From: Paenisporosarcina quisquiliarum_A
GTDB lineage: Bacteria > Bacillota > Bacilli > Bacillales_A > Planococcaceae
Length of the DNA stretch: 64,000 bases
Reading direction: 5' to 3'
Assembly (NCBI RefSeq): GCF_043641925.1
Contig: NZ_JBHZRU010000004.1
Coordinates: 62,001-126,000 of the forward strand
Part shown: positions 1 to 8,525 of the stretch, in pieces
Numbering within the stretch: the stretch's first letter is position 1
Layout: every line of letters begins with the position of its first letter
Notes under the pieces: generated by a model
What the model saw: only the letters and a program-made list of their open reading frames with translations
The model's database searches: none
What the model was told of the DNA's origin: nothing
Made by a program: the position numbers and the translations under genes

Positions 1-164
1 CTTACTTAGAAGAAGTAAATGGGTATTTATGTATATATTACATATATAACAGAATGTCGAATCCTGTCATGTAATTGATAACTCCTACACATGACCTTGC
101 AATCGTTCTGACATGTCAGGGTGGTATGCTTATGGTCGTTAGTGAAAAGGAGGAAATTATTCAC

Positions 165-926
165 ATGAAAAAGAAAATCGTTACACTAACTGCAATTGCA
201 GCATTATCAGTAGGAGCGGCGGGACAAGCATCCGCATCTAGCGTTCATACGGTACAATCAGGAGATACATTATGGTCGATTTCACAAGACAATAATGTTA
301 GCGTGTCAGACTTACAAGAATGGAACGAATTAGATTCAACTCTTATATATCCATCGCAAGAGCTTAAAGTTGAAGATATCATCAACACTTACACAGTTGT
401 TCAAGGTGATACACTTTATAAAATTGCAACAGATCACAATATGTCAGTTAATGAGTTGAAAAACTTAAATAACTTATCTAGTGATTTAATTCATCCTGGT
501 GATGAGTTCATTCTTGATGGGAAAAAAGTAGCTTCGGCAAGTGTCGCAACCAACACTTCGCAAGCATCTACACCTACTAAATCCACAACAAGTACTACTC
601 AAACAGCGGCAGTAGCAGCGCAAACTGCATCTTCTGCTAAAGAGATGACTGTTACAGCAACAGCATATACAGCTTATTGTGCTGGATGTTCTGGAGTAAC
701 AGCAACAGGAATTGATTTACGTTCAAACCCAAACCAAAAAGTAATCGCAGTGGATCCTTCAGTGATTCCATTAGGTTCACGAGTATGGGTTGAAGGTTAT
801 GGAGAAGCAATCGCCGGTGATACTGGTGGAGCTATCAAAGGTAATATCATTGACGTATTCATTCCAAGTCAACAAGATGCTCTAAACTGGGGTAGAAAAA
901 CAGTTACAATTAAAATTTTAGATTAA
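165..926 (+). CDS. LysM and 3D domain cell-wall protein (YocH-like)
   Basis: A secreted 253-residue protein. A signal peptide (MKKKIV then a hydrophobic stretch ending near ASAS) is followed by two LysM peptidoglycan-binding domains (about residues 26-70 and 76-120, each with a GDTL motif), a Thr/Ser/Ala-rich linker, and a C-terminal 3D domain (about 165-253) with the three aspartates in AVDP, AGDTGG and IDVF. 3D domains resemble the catalytic core of lytic transglycosylase MltA, so a muralytic role is likely. The frame is open from position 75, but the ATG at 165 is preceded by AAAGGAGG with good spacing and begins the signal peptide, so it is taken as the start. A strong terminator follows. 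YocH of Bacillus subtilis has this architecture; I could not see a convincing WalR box upstream. Confidence 0.92.
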   Translation: MKKKIVTLTAIAALSVGAAGQASASSVHTVQSGDTLWSISQDNNVSVSDLQEWNELDSTLIYPSQELKVEDIINTYTVVQGDTLYKIATDHNMSVNELKNLNNLSSDLIHPGDEFILDGKKVASASVATNTSQASTPTKSTTSTTQTAAVAAQTASSAKEMTVTATAYTAYCAGCSGVTATGIDLRSNPNQKVIAVDPSVIPLGSRVWVEGYGEAIAGDTGGAIKGNIIDVFIPSQQDALNWGRKTVTIKILD

Positions 927-933
927 TAGAGTA

Positions 934-963
934 AAAGATGAGCCTTGTGCTCATCTTTTTTTG
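934..963 (+). terminator. Terminator after LysM-3D gene
   Basis: Ten-base stem AAAGATGAGC / GCTCATCTTT with a five-base loop, followed by a run of T. Confidence 0.9.
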
Positions 964-1091
964 TGTTTTACATATGGTTAAGGAGCTTGTTTTCTAACTA
1001 TGGTCTTCCTATTTTTACCGAATAAGTATAGGATTAGATGAGTGAATTTTACATCTTTACTATTAGTATGAGAATCTCAAACTTTATTAAA

Positions 1092-1122
1092 AGGGTGAGT
1101 GTGGAGACTTACCGCTTTTTTC
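1092..1122 (+). terminator. Possible terminator hairpin in intergenic gap
   Basis: GGTGAGT / ACTTACC can form a seven-pair stem with a six-base loop followed by GCTTTTTT. No gene ends just upstream, so its role (leader attenuator of the following gene, or a remnant) is unclear. Confidence 0.35.
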
Positions 1123-1201
1123 GTGGACGTGTAGTTTCTCATTAAAAAGATGTGTTAAATTCACTTTTGAACCGTATACATAGTTATTGGAGGGGATTAA
1201 A

Positions 1202-1846
1202 ATGCAACAACCGACGTACATTCATGAAAATGAAAAGCTGAACCCGTTTTTTTCAATTTGGCTTTCAACGAGAAAGACCATCCGCTATGTTCTTGAGAAT
1301 AAATCATTAAAATATGCACTCATTATCGCTGCAATTGCAGGTATACCGAATGGATTTAATGCTCTCGGAGAGTTAAGTTCTACTCTTAATTTTCAGTTAG
1401 GGGTCCTAATTTTAGCATCTTTAGTGATTGGTCCATTTTTAAGTTTACTTGGAGTTGGATTATCTTCACTTATCTTTACGTTTGTTGGGAAATGGATGGG
1501 GGGAGTAGGGACATTTGGAGAAATGGCGAAAGCGATGGGAGTAGTAACGATTCCAGCGATTTGGCTATCCCCATACTTCATTCTTTCTTCCGTTATCACC
1601 TACAATGGGAATCAAGTAGATCCTCTAAGCGGTATTAGTGCCTCAATGATTATATGGATGATTTTCTCAGCCCTTATTATGATCATTTATTCTATATGGA
1701 TGATTGTCATACAGAGTCAATCGATAGGAGAGGTGCATCAGTTCTCAAGTTGGAGAGGATTCGCAACCCTTATGATTCCGGCTATAGTGTTCTTTATCAT
1801 TGGGATTATATTCGTTATGATGTTTTTCGCAGCCATTGTCATTTAA
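1202..1846 (+). CDS. Yip1-family integral membrane protein
   Basis: A 214-residue protein with a polar N-terminus (about 40 residues) followed by five hydrophobic segments, the pattern of Yip1 domain proteins. Such bacterial proteins are widespread in Bacillales; their function is not established. The frame is open from a TTG at 1187, but that codon lies inside the ribosome site; the ATG at 1202 has GGAGGGG six bases upstream and is the likely start. The gene stands alone and is followed by its own terminator. I assign only the membrane family. Confidence 0.8.
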   Translation: MQQPTYIHENEKLNPFFSIWLSTRKTIRYVLENKSLKYALIIAAIAGIPNGFNALGELSSTLNFQLGVLILASLVIGPFLSLLGVGLSSLIFTFVGKWMGGVGTFGEMAKAMGVVTIPAIWLSPYFILSSVITYNGNQVDPLSGISASMIIWMIFSALIMIIYSIWMIVIQSQSIGEVHQFSSWRGFATLMIPAIVFFIIGIIFVMMFFAAIVI

Positions 1847-1850
1847 TTAT

Positions 1851-1900
1851 GAAAAAAACGCTAGTTCACGAGATTTCACTCGTTGAGCTAGCGTTTTCAA
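1851..1900 (+). terminator. Terminator after Yip1-family gene
   Basis: AAAACGCTAG pairs with CTAGCGTTTT; an inner CACGAG / CTCGTT stem extends it. A run of A precedes and T follows, so it could work in both directions. Confidence 0.85.
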
Positions 1901-2106
1901 TTTTTGGACTGTTACCGATATCACATCTCTATACAAGCTCTATATCAACGGACATTATTAACTATATTTACAGCGTCATCTATTGATTGAAAATGAGGTG
2001 GTGTAAAAAAACCGCTTAGTTACTTGAAAGTCTAGAAGTGTGCATCACTTTGGTGCACGCTTTGTCTATTCTAATGGTAAGATTAGTACAAGAAAGGATG
2101 ATGAAT

Positions 2107-2301
2107 ATGGCAAACGGACAAAATCGTGCAGATGTAAAACCAGGAATAGAAGTATATGTGATTTTAAAGAAAGACCAACGTACTGGTATGAAAACGAAAG
2201 GCGTCGTCAAAGATTTGTTAACAAATTCTCAGAGTCATCCTCATGGAATTAAAGTACGGCTAGAAGATGGACAAGTTGGACGAGTTTGTGAGATTCTCTA
2301 A
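2107..2301 (+). CDS. YwbE family small protein
   Basis: A 64-residue protein matching from memory the YwbE (DUF2196) family: a KPGIEV box, then LKKDQRTG, GVVKDLLTNS, HPHGIKVRL and a C-terminal DGQVGRV. The fold is a small KOW/SH3-like beta barrel and the function is unknown. Three ATG codons cluster at 2098, 2101 and 2107; the one at 2107 has the best distance (nine bases) from GAAAGG and gives the family-like N-terminus MANGQN. It starts a co-directional run of small genes reaching 5550. Confidence 0.88.
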   Translation: MANGQNRADVKPGIEVYVILKKDQRTGMKTKGVVKDLLTNSQSHPHGIKVRLEDGQVGRVCEIL

Positions 2302-2326
2302 CGTTTAGAATGAAAGTGGGATGTAT

Positions 2327-2719
2327 ATGAAGTTTTATGTCGCATCGAGTTTTCAAAATATAAATCAAGTTCGTACCCTTACAAACAGACTTACACAAAT
2401 GGGGTGGCAGCTAACATATGACTGGACTTTGAATGAGCGAGTGGATTCAGCTGAGGAATTACAAAGAATTGGCTTACTCGAAAAAGCTGCAATTGAAGAT
2501 TCGGAATTGGTTCTCATTGTTTTACCGGGCGGAAAAGGAACGCACGTAGAACTCGGACTTGCTATTGCAGGTAAGAAGAAGATTATTCTTTATGCACCGG
2601 ATTGTGAAATGATGGATATTGAATTTTCAACCACATTTTATCATTTACCAGAAATCGAAAAGTGTTTTGGATCTATAGAGATGTGTATAGATAAAGTAAA
2701 GTTCATATTTCCAAGCTAG
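2327..2719 (+). CDS. Nucleoside 2-deoxyribosyltransferase-like protein
   Basis: A 130-residue Rossmann-like protein. The N-terminus KFYVASSFQN, the central VLPGGKGTHVELGLA (an acidic residue in the GxxxE context used by the deoxyribosyltransferase superfamily) and the following KKIILYAP strand match this superfamily. Members cleave or transfer N-glycosidic bonds of deoxynucleosides or act on other nucleotides; the substrate cannot be told here. The upstream ATG at 2321 sits immediately after the ribosome site AAAGTGGG, so the ATG at 2327 is preferred. It lies 11 bases before the peptidase E gene. Confidence 0.75.
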   Translation: MKFYVASSFQNINQVRTLTNRLTQMGWQLTYDWTLNERVDSAEELQRIGLLEKAAIEDSELVLIVLPGGKGTHVELGLAIAGKKKIILYAPDCEMMDIEFSTTFYHLPEIEKCFGSIEMCIDKVKFIFPS

Positions 2720-2730
2720 GAGGAATGTAA

Positions 2731-3423
2731 ATGAGACAGGTTATTGCTTTAGGTGGTGGCGGTTTCTCAATGGAACCAGAAAATCCTTTATTGGATCGAT
2801 ATATTTTGAGTCAAAGTAAGAGTGATAAACCAAAGATTTGCTTTATTGGAACTGCTAGTGGAGACGCTGAAGGATACATTGAACGGTTTTATCACGCATT
2901 TCGAGGAGAGAATTGTGAACCAACTCATTTGTCATTATTTAAACCTCATACACGAGACATTAAAAGTTTCGTGATGGAACAAGACATTCTTTATGTTGGT
3001 GGGGGAAATACAAAAAATTTGATGGCGTTATGGCGTGAATGGGAATTAGACGTCATTATTCGCCAAGCGTATGATAACGGAACTATTTTAGCGGGATTGA
3101 GTGCGGGTTCACTTTGTTGGTTTGAAGAAGGGATTACCGATTCATATGGCACAGGTCTCGAACCAATCGCTTGTCTAGGGATTCTTCGAGGCAGTCACAG
3201 TCCACATTATGACGGCGAAGAAGATCGTCGTCCTTCGTATCAGGCATTTATTCGTGATGGGAAGATTAGTAGCGGATATGCAGCAGACGATGGAGCCGCA
3301 CTTCATTTCATCGATGAAGAATTGCATACAGTTGTAAGCTCACGACCAGAAGCGGCAGGATATCGAGTGGATACAGAAAAAGAAACAAAACTTTCAACGA
3401 GTTATTTAGGTACTGAGGATTAA
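2731..3423 (+). CDS. Peptidase E (family S51) type serine peptidase
   Basis: A 230-residue protein. It carries an N-terminal ALGGGGF strand, YVGGGNT near residue 88, and the nucleophile elbow GLSAGS with the catalytic serine at about residue 124. These are hallmarks of the S51 family, which includes alpha-aspartyl dipeptidase and relatives related to class I glutamine amidotransferases. A downstream GSHSPHYDGE segment supplies a candidate catalytic histidine. The ATG at 2731 has AGGAGG upstream (GCTAGGAGGAATG). It resembles B. subtilis YgaJ. It is probably cytosolic and involved in peptide turnover; the next-but-one genes include another dipeptidase. Confidence 0.88.
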   Translation: MRQVIALGGGGFSMEPENPLLDRYILSQSKSDKPKICFIGTASGDAEGYIERFYHAFRGENCEPTHLSLFKPHTRDIKSFVMEQDILYVGGGNTKNLMALWREWELDVIIRQAYDNGTILAGLSAGSLCWFEEGITDSYGTGLEPIACLGILRGSHSPHYDGEEDRRPSYQAFIRDGKISSGYAADDGAALHFIDEELHTVVSSRPEAAGYRVDTEKETKLSTSYLGTED

Positions 3424-3439
3424 GAAATGAGGTTTTGCA

Positions 3440-4042
3440 ATGTATATTCCTCCTTATTTTAAAATAACGGAGCGTAAGGACATGGAAGAGATAATTCATG
3501 AATTTGGCTTCGCTACTCTTTTCTCTATAAATGAGGGTGAACCTTGTGCAACGCAATTGCCTTTTTTATTAACCAATGACGGACATCATTTAGTGGGGCA
3601 TTTCGCTAAAGGTAATCCACAATGGAAGGACCTTGATGGCGAGTCAGTACTCGTCGTTTTTCAAGGTCCACATTGTTATATCTCGCCTTCTTGGTACGAA
3701 ACTCAAAATACCGTACCCACATGGAATTATGTTACGGTTCATGTGAAAGGGAAGGTTCATATAATGAATGAAGAGGATCCGCGTCTTTGGCAATCAATGG
3801 TCGATTTAACGTTAAAATACGAGGATCAAACGAGTAATTATACGTTAAATGATGTAGAAAATGATATGATTGCAAACCTTTCAAAAGGTGTTGTGGGCTT
3901 TACGATTTCCATTGATCAGATGGAGGGAAAAGCGAAGTTGAGCCAAAATCATTCGAAAGAACGACGGGAGCGGGTAATAACCGCCTTACATAATACGGGT
4001 AAACCCCAAGAACAATCGATTGCCAAGTGGATGGAACGATAA
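3440..4042 (+). CDS. paiB: PaiB-family FMN-binding regulator
   Basis: A 200-residue protein with the PaiB split-barrel signature: MYIPPYFKI at the N-terminus, FGFATLFS, LPFLL, GHFAKGNPQWK, FQGPHCYISPSWY and a VPTWNY motif. PaiB in B. subtilis represses sporulation and protease genes together with the acetyltransferase PaiA. Here an acetyltransferase gene also follows directly (27 bases downstream), which suggests a paiB-acetyltransferase pair, although that neighbour is not a clear PaiA orthologue. Flavin binding is inferred from the family. Confidence 0.88.
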   Translation: MYIPPYFKITERKDMEEIIHEFGFATLFSINEGEPCATQLPFLLTNDGHHLVGHFAKGNPQWKDLDGESVLVVFQGPHCYISPSWYETQNTVPTWNYVTVHVKGKVHIMNEEDPRLWQSMVDLTLKYEDQTSNYTLNDVENDMIANLSKGVVGFTISIDQMEGKAKLSQNHSKERRERVITALHNTGKPQEQSIAKWMER

Positions 4043-4069
4043 TCGTACGTTCATTAAAGGAGCATTAGC

Positions 4070-4573
4070 ATGGAGATACGAAAATTAACAGGGGACGATG
4101 CGTCAGAGTACTGGCGATTACGTTTAGAAGCTCTACAACAAAATCCAGAAGCGTTTGCAACAACTTATGTTGACGCAATGGCTCGCGTGAATCCATTAAT
4201 TCGAGTAGCCAAAAATTTAGACTCAAAAGAGAGTGCGACAATCGGAGCTTTCATTGGTGAAGAACTTGTTGGAACAATGACAGTCTCTGCAGAACAAGCA
4301 TCAAAGTTAAAACATCGAATCAATCTACTTGCTGTTTATGTAACGCCTAAGGTTCGTGGTCAAAAAGTGGGGACAAAATTATTACAAAACGTAATTTCTT
4401 TTGCTAAACAATGGTCAGGTATAGAAAAAATCAATCTAACAGTCGTTTCTTCTAATGAACCAGCTATTCGACTGTATAAACAATTAGGGTTCGTATCTTT
4501 TGGGGTTGAACAGAATGCAATGAAATCAGGTTCGAGGTACGTTGATGAAGTGTATATGCATCTTCTATTCTAA
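4070..4573 (+). CDS. GNAT family N-acetyltransferase
   Basis: A 167-residue single GNAT domain. Motif A appears as VTPKVRGQKVGTKLL (acetyl-CoA pyrophosphate loop RGQKVG) near residues 95-110; motif B follows with NEPAIRLYKQLGFVSFG. The N-terminal LEALQQNPEAFATTY resembles small-molecule acetyltransferases. AAAGGAG precedes the ATG. It directly follows paiB. The substrate is unknown. Confidence 0.88.
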   Translation: MEIRKLTGDDASEYWRLRLEALQQNPEAFATTYVDAMARVNPLIRVAKNLDSKESATIGAFIGEELVGTMTVSAEQASKLKHRINLLAVYVTPKVRGQKVGTKLLQNVISFAKQWSGIEKINLTVVSSNEPAIRLYKQLGFVSFGVEQNAMKSGSRYVDEVYMHLLF

Positions 4574-4605
4574 CGAGATTGATAAAAATACTTTGGAGGA
4601 ATGAA

Positions 4606-5550
4606 ATGAACGTAATCGATTTACATTGTGACGTCTTATATAAATTATCGATCATGGATGAACCTGTGTCATTTCATAACGATCCTTCCCTTCAAGCGAA
4701 TAAAGAGAGACTTCTAGCCGGTAAAGTAAATGTCCAGTTTTTTGCTATTTTTGTTGCGGCAGACTTGTCTCCTGCAAAGAAATTCATGTCGGCGATTAGA
4801 CAAATAGAGTTATTTCACTCTCATATTCTTGCACCAAATCCTGATATCATTCATATAACAGATTGGTCACAACTCGATCAACTGGGTGAACAAGAAATTG
4901 GTGCAGTCCTCACAATTGAAGGTGTCGATATGATTGGTGAAAGTCTTGAAAAGTTAGAGCTTTTATTGGATGCAGGCGTAAAACTTGTTGGTCTAACATG
5001 GAACCAAGTGAATGCAGTAGCACATGGAGCCGACGAACCTTCCCATTTAGGATTAACTCCATTTGGTCATGAAGTAGTAAAATTGTTAAACAATCGAAAC
5101 ATTATTGTCGACGTATCTCATTTAAATGAACAGTCTTTTTGGGATGTATTAAAGGAAGCGAAACATGTCATAGCCAGTCATTCGAATGCTCGTAGTCTAT
5201 GTAATCATCCTCGCAATTTAACGGATGACCAAGCGAAGGCTTTAGTTGGCAAAGGTGGACATATTCATCTTGTGTACTATCCTTTGTTCATTAAAAAAGA
5301 AGTGAAATCCGTTACCATTGAAGATTTCATGCATCATTTTGTGCATTTGGCGAAAATCGTTGGTGTTGAACATCTTGGATTAGGGTCAGACTTTGATGGA
5401 ATATCTGTATTTATTGAAGATTTGCAAGATGCGAGTAAAACACAACGTGTCATCAATGCTTTAAAAGATCACTTTGAAGATCATCAAATCCGAGGAATTG
5501 CAGCAAATAATTTTAAAAACTACATTCAACAAGTGATTGCTACTAGCTAG
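4606..5550 (+). CDS. Membrane dipeptidase-like zinc peptidase (family M19)
   Basis: A 314-residue renal dipeptidase homologue. Zinc ligands of the family are visible: DLHCD near the N-terminus, TIEGVDM, DVSHLN, ASHSNAR and GSDFDG near the C-terminus. The TWNQVN segment is also typical. Family members hydrolyse dipeptides, including some D-residue substrates. There is no signal peptide, so it should act in the cytosol. The frame is open from a TTG at 4579, but the ATG at 4606 has TGGAGGA five bases upstream and places DLHCD at the usual position. The terminator stem includes the stop codon. Confidence 0.9.
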   Translation: MNVIDLHCDVLYKLSIMDEPVSFHNDPSLQANKERLLAGKVNVQFFAIFVAADLSPAKKFMSAIRQIELFHSHILAPNPDIIHITDWSQLDQLGEQEIGAVLTIEGVDMIGESLEKLELLLDAGVKLVGLTWNQVNAVAHGADEPSHLGLTPFGHEVVKLLNNRNIIVDVSHLNEQSFWDVLKEAKHVIASHSNARSLCNHPRNLTDDQAKALVGKGGHIHLVYYPLFIKKEVKSVTIEDFMHHFVHLAKIVGVEHLGLGSDFDGISVFIEDLQDASKTQRVINALKDHFEDHQIRGIAANNFKNYIQQVIATS

Positions 5551-5568
5551 CGATCACTTTTTATTTTT
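5531..5568 (+). terminator. Terminator overlapping the dipeptidase stop codon
   Basis: AAGTGATTGCTA pairs with TAGCGATCACTT (one T-G pair) around a five-base loop, followed by a T-rich run. The 3' arm begins at the TAG stop codon. Confidence 0.85.
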
Positions 5569-5607
5569 TGTGTTTATGTGGGAAAGTAATGATTTCGAAC
5601 GGGGATC

Positions 5608-5633
5608 TGAAACTTTTTACGGGCGAAACCGTA
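5608..5633 (+). promoter_or_regulatory. Sigma-W type promoter before the 555-residue membrane protein
   Basis: TGAAAC, 16 bases, CGTA: an exact match to the sigma-W consensus and spacing known in Bacillus. It lies 36 bases upstream of the ATG of the following gene and downstream of a terminator, so the gene is probably envelope-stress controlled. Confidence 0.75.
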
Positions 5634-5669
5634 AGTAATATTAGTACACCTAAGAAATGAGGAATTCAT

Positions 5670-7337
5670 ATGGGATTAACCCTACTTTATAGTGTTGCCA
5701 TAGCAGTAGTTGCGACTTTACTAATTGTGCCACTGACGTTGCCAACAGAAAAGAAAAAAGGAATTGTAGCAGGATTAATTGGCACCGCTATCGTATTAGC
5801 GATTGTTATATTTTTGTTTTACTACGTAACTAATATAGATCGGAATTTAACAGCTCTATGGCCACTTGCCATTTTAGCTACTGGCCTCGGTGCCTTTATA
5901 TCTAAAAGGAAAGAACAACTTGTCAAAGGCGTTCTATTTATTGCGGCTCTCGCGTTTGGAGCATATATATTAAGTGCTGTTTTATTTAATGCGAATGAAA
6001 AATTCGATTCAGCAGTTATGGATCAAGAAGTAGAGATTGAAGCATTTGACGAAACAAAAACACCGGCAAGTGTACCACCGCAATTTGCGCGTAATAAAAT
6101 GAAAAAAGCATTCGGTCAAGTGCCGAATACGAGTTATTACGAGTTGGGAAGACTACAAATTCAAAAAGTGAATGAAGAATTTGTTTACATTGCACCTGTC
6201 GAATTCTCAGGTTTCTTTAAATGGATGAATGGAGATACGACACCAGGATATTTTACAATGAGTGCAACAGATTCTTCAGACAATCCAAAGTTTAAGGATG
6301 CTGAAATGACGTATACACCTTCTTCATTCTTTCATAAGAATGTAGCACGTCATTTACGTTTAGAATTACCTGAAACTATTTTTTATGGAGATATGCAATT
6401 GGAAATAGATGATGAAGGTAAGCCACATTATATTCGTTCATATGGTAAATTTATTTCTGCACGAAATGGCTTTGAAGTGACTGGAGTAGCGGTGGTAAAT
6501 CCACAATCTGGTGATGTGAAATCTTATTCATTGAAAGAAGTTCCTTCGTTTATCGATGGAGCCGTATCCCCTGAAGTAGTGAGTGTACAAAATTCTTATT
6601 TTGGTAATTATGTACATGGTTTTTGGAATAGTTTATTTGGTAAGAAGGATGTCAAAATCCCGTCAGATGAGGGAACAGAATCGAATGTCAGCCCAATTTT
6701 CAACGAAGAAGGTTCTATGTTTTACTTCACTGATTTTACGAGTCCAAAAGAAGGTGTAGATTCTATGCTTGGCTATTCCTTAACTGATGCTAGAACTGGA
6801 GAAGCCATTTATTATACAGGTAATTTAGAAGACTCTTATATGGATTCTTCTGGAGCTTTGCAAATCGTTGAGAAAAAATTCATTGAGAAAAAATGGTTTG
6901 GTGAAATGCCGATTCTATATAACTTCTATGGAGAGGCAAGCTGGTTAACACCTGTACTTGATGCAAATGGGTTTTTGCAAAACTACTTTATTGTATCTGC
7001 AGCTAATCCTGAAATTTCTACTTATGGAAATACGCCTAATGAAGCCTTGAAGCTATATAAGACGGCTTTGCAACGGGGTGGAAGTAGTGTCGATGGAAGT
7101 TCAAGTGCTGAGGAAGCAACAGCGAATGGAACGATTGATCGTGTTTACAAAGAACGTGTTGGAGATTTCACGATTGTTTCCTTCCGCTTAACGGATGGAA
7201 CAAACTATATTGTTTCAACGGAAGTTGCACCTTATGCAATTTATTTAGAAGTAAAAGATGTCGTCAATGTCACATATTTAAATACAGGTGAATTGTTCTT
7301 GCCTGTCAAAGAATTAACGATAAATGGATTAGAATAA
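5670..7337 (+). CDS. Uncharacterised membrane-anchored protein, probable sigma-W target
   Basis: A 555-residue protein I cannot name. The first about 110 residues contain three or four hydrophobic segments (residues about 5-20, 30-52, 62-78 and 85-105) separated by short basic loops. The remaining 440 residues look like an extracellular mixed beta domain rich in Tyr, Ser and Gly, with a SSVDGSSSAEE linker near residue 475 and a final about 75-residue small domain. No catalytic motif stands out. The start ATG has AAATGAGGAA upstream. The sigma-W type promoter and the topology suggest an envelope role. A terminator follows and the next gene is convergent. Confidence 0.7.
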   Translation: MGLTLLYSVAIAVVATLLIVPLTLPTEKKKGIVAGLIGTAIVLAIVIFLFYYVTNIDRNLTALWPLAILATGLGAFISKRKEQLVKGVLFIAALAFGAYILSAVLFNANEKFDSAVMDQEVEIEAFDETKTPASVPPQFARNKMKKAFGQVPNTSYYELGRLQIQKVNEEFVYIAPVEFSGFFKWMNGDTTPGYFTMSATDSSDNPKFKDAEMTYTPSSFFHKNVARHLRLELPETIFYGDMQLEIDDEGKPHYIRSYGKFISARNGFEVTGVAVVNPQSGDVKSYSLKEVPSFIDGAVSPEVVSVQNSYFGNYVHGFWNSLFGKKDVKIPSDEGTESNVSPIFNEEGSMFYFTDFTSPKEGVDSMLGYSLTDARTGEAIYYTGNLEDSYMDSSGALQIVEKKFIEKKWFGEMPILYNFYGEASWLTPVLDANGFLQNYFIVSAANPEISTYGNTPNEALKLYKTALQRGGSSVDGSSSAEEATANGTIDRVYKERVGDFTIVSFRLTDGTNYIVSTEVAPYAIYLEVKDVVNVTYLNTGELFLPVKELTINGLE

Positions 7338-7340
7338 ACA

Positions 7341-7374
7341 AAGGCTGTCTCCCATATTTGGAGACAGCCTTTCT
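7341..7374. terminator. Bidirectional terminator between convergent genes
   Basis: Twelve-base perfect stem AAGGCTGTCTCC / GGAGACAGCCTT with loop CATATTT. It sits between the stop codons of convergent genes; flanking T runs are weak. Confidence 0.8.
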
Positions 7375-7377
7375 ATG

Positions 7378-8319
7378 TTAATTGCGTGTTTTTAAGATGG
7401 CCATTTGCTTTTGATCACGTGTTTTTGCGAGTTCATCAATAGATGAAGCTCCATAAGAAGCGCGTGATTTTTGTGCTAAACGTTGAATCGTTTCTTCATT
7501 TAACATTAAATCACCTTGCGCAGCCCAGCTTTTCTCCATCGTTGGTCCAAGATGGCGCATGAAAGCTTCCATTCCGCCTTGCCCACCACCTAAATGCATG
7601 CCAAGCATCGGTCCGGAAGCTGCCCATCTCAACCCTATCGAATCTTTGACGATTTCATCAACATCTTCCATTGCAACGACACCTTCATCCACCAAGTACA
7701 AGGCTTCTCTCAACATAGCAAACTGTAACCGATTGGCCACGAAACCGAACACTTCCTTTTGTATAAGTTGCGGAGCTTTTCCAAGTGCAACATAAAATGC
7801 CATGGAGTCTTTAATAGCTTCTTTAGATGTGAATGAACCCGGTACCACTTCTACTAAGGGCATGACTAATGGTGGGTTAAATGGGTGACCGATTAGCATT
7901 CTACTTTTGTCTTTCATTTTGGCAGTAATCTCACTTGCGGGTAATGTGGATGATGAAGACATTAATAGGGCGTGTGGGCCAATATACGTTTCTATTTCGG
8001 CAAAGAGTTGTTGTTTGAGTTCAAGTTTTTCTGGTCCGTTTTCTTGAATGAATGAGGTACCTTCTACAGCAAATTGAAGGTCACTAGTTAAAGTCAATTT
8101 CTCCATAAATCCCGTTGAAGGTAATCCTAACAAGTCTAATGTTGACCCAATCGATTGAAAATGTTGGTCAACCACTTCTTGTAAATCACTTCTCGGATCA
8201 TATAATCGGACGGTTAAACCGTGTGCTAGGAATAAGGTAGCCCACGAAAGACCAATAGTTCCAGCCCCTATAACTGTGACTGGATTAAATCGTTCTAAAT
8301 CAGCATGAAGTTTAGTCAT
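7378..8319 (-). CDS. 3-hydroxyacyl-CoA dehydrogenase family protein
   Basis: A 313-residue NAD-dependent dehydrogenase. The Rossmann motif is GAGTIG near residue 18, followed by SSSSTLPASEI, the family-typical IGHPFNPPLVMPLVEVV (catalytic His-Glu region) and a helical C-terminal domain with FVANRLQ. The size and single-domain form fit the branch that includes lambda-crystallin/L-gulonate dehydrogenase, carnitine dehydrogenase and 3-hydroxybutyryl-CoA dehydrogenase; sequence alone does not decide the substrate. The start at 8319 has AGGAGG seven bases upstream; the longer frame to 8358 has no ribosome site. It is transcribed divergently from the small ORF and SDR gene. Confidence 0.88.
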   Translation of the reverse strand: MTKLHADLERFNPVTVIGAGTIGLSWATLFLAHGLTVRLYDPRSDLQEVVDQHFQSIGSTLDLLGLPSTGFMEKLTLTSDLQFAVEGTSFIQENGPEKLELKQQLFAEIETYIGPHALLMSSSSTLPASEITAKMKDKSRMLIGHPFNPPLVMPLVEVVPGSFTSKEAIKDSMAFYVALGKAPQLIQKEVFGFVANRLQFAMLREALYLVDEGVVAMEDVDEIVKDSIGLRWAASGPMLGMHLGGGQGGMEAFMRHLGPTMEKSWAAQGDLMLNEETIQRLAQKSRASYGASSIDELAKTRDQKQMAILKTRN

Positions 8320-8405
8320 GATTGATCCTCCTAAGTTTTTCTGAATTAATGGTATCATAAGGAAAGAAGATGTGTGAATTTTGTCATACAGATAGGGTGG
8401 TTATA

Positions 8406-8501
8406 ATGGTTGGTTTTGGTGGAGTACCAGAATGGTTTTATATTATTGCATTTGCGGTTGTTATCATTATCATTGTCGTGAATGAATGGTGGACTCGATA
8501 G
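8406..8501 (+). CDS. Small single-pass membrane protein (31 residues)
   Basis: A 31-codon ORF with a ribosome site (AGGGTGG five bases before ATG). The peptide has an N-terminal MVGFGGVPEW, a hydrophobic core rich in Ile and Val of about 16 residues, and a polar C-terminus NEWWTR. This is the layout of a single-pass small membrane protein. It sits 24 bases upstream of the SDR gene on the same strand and may share its transcript. The family is unknown to me. Confidence 0.6.
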   Translation: MVGFGGVPEWFYIIAFAVVIIIIVVNEWWTR

Positions 8502-8525
8502 GGTTAATTTTAGGGAGGTTTCGGA

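Noticed and set aside
25..75. WalR-like binding site before the LysM-3D gene
   Set aside because: YocH is WalR controlled in B. subtilis, but no TGTWAH-N5-TGTWAH pair was found here; only AT-rich near-palindromes.
2038..2060. Hairpin GTGTGCA/TGCACGC upstream of the YwbE-like gene
   Set aside because: Only a short T run follows and no gene ends nearby, so I could not support a terminator or riboswitch.
4070..4573. Acetyltransferase next to paiB as PaiA
   Set aside because: The sequence around the acetyl-CoA site and the N-terminus does not match PaiA as I know it, so only the GNAT family is claimed.
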